A stretch of 6,831 nt of DNA from Bacillota bacterium (GTDB lineage Bacteria > Bacillota > DTU065), in assembly GCA_012842235.1 (NCBI GenBank), contig DUTE01000014.1, positions 1-6,831 on the forward strand, given 5' to 3'. Within the stretch, counting starts at the first letter, position 1, and each line of letters starts with the position of its first letter. A model generated the notes under the pieces. That model was not told where the DNA came from and searched no databases. It saw only the letters and a program-made list of their open reading frames with translations. This document shows, piece by piece, positions 6,803 to 6,831 of the stretch. A program made the translations under genes and the position numbers.

Positions 6803-6831
6803 GTGTACTATCTAACTAGTCTATGTTTTAA

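Overview
The window looks like chromosomal DNA from a low-GC, probably anaerobic member of the Bacillota (Clostridia-like). The supporting signs are an AT-rich composition, strong GGAGG-type Shine-Dalgarno (SD) sites in front of most genes, GTG starts, an iron-sulfur aldo/keto reductase typical of anaerobes, and compact operons. No species can be named from the sequence alone. There is no sign of phage, insertion sequence, CRISPR, rRNA or tRNA.

The left third (25-2192, + strand) is the end of a rightward operon of two oxidoreductases: a Gfo/Idh/MocA-type NAD(P)-dependent dehydrogenase, then, 20 nt later, an aldo/keto reductase with two C-terminal [4Fe-4S] cluster motifs. They most plausibly act together on a sugar, polyol or similar hydroxyl/keto substrate. 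The substrate-defining genes probably lie upstream, outside the window.

The right two thirds (2261-6606) is a leftward operon. An ABC ATPase is followed 12 nt later by a large duplicated FtsX/MacB-type permease (YbbA/YbbP-like pair), then by a three-part GNAT acetyltransferase after a 53-nt gap with no visible terminator. The ATPase and permease form one exporter- or mechanotransmission-type ABC complex. The acetyltransferase could modify a related small molecule, but that link rests on gene order only.

The two operons converge on one perfect 13-bp terminator hairpin (2195-2224) that can serve both strands. The 225 bp upstream of the ATPase (6607-6831) holds the least ordinary sequence. It has a candidate promoter whose -35 box sits in one of three AGTAAAG-type direct repeats. 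It also has an ideal SD placed far from the ATPase start codon, with a stable hairpin filling nearly all of the gap. That arrangement suggests a structure-dependent ribosome binding site. The protein-coding content is otherwise of recognisable families.
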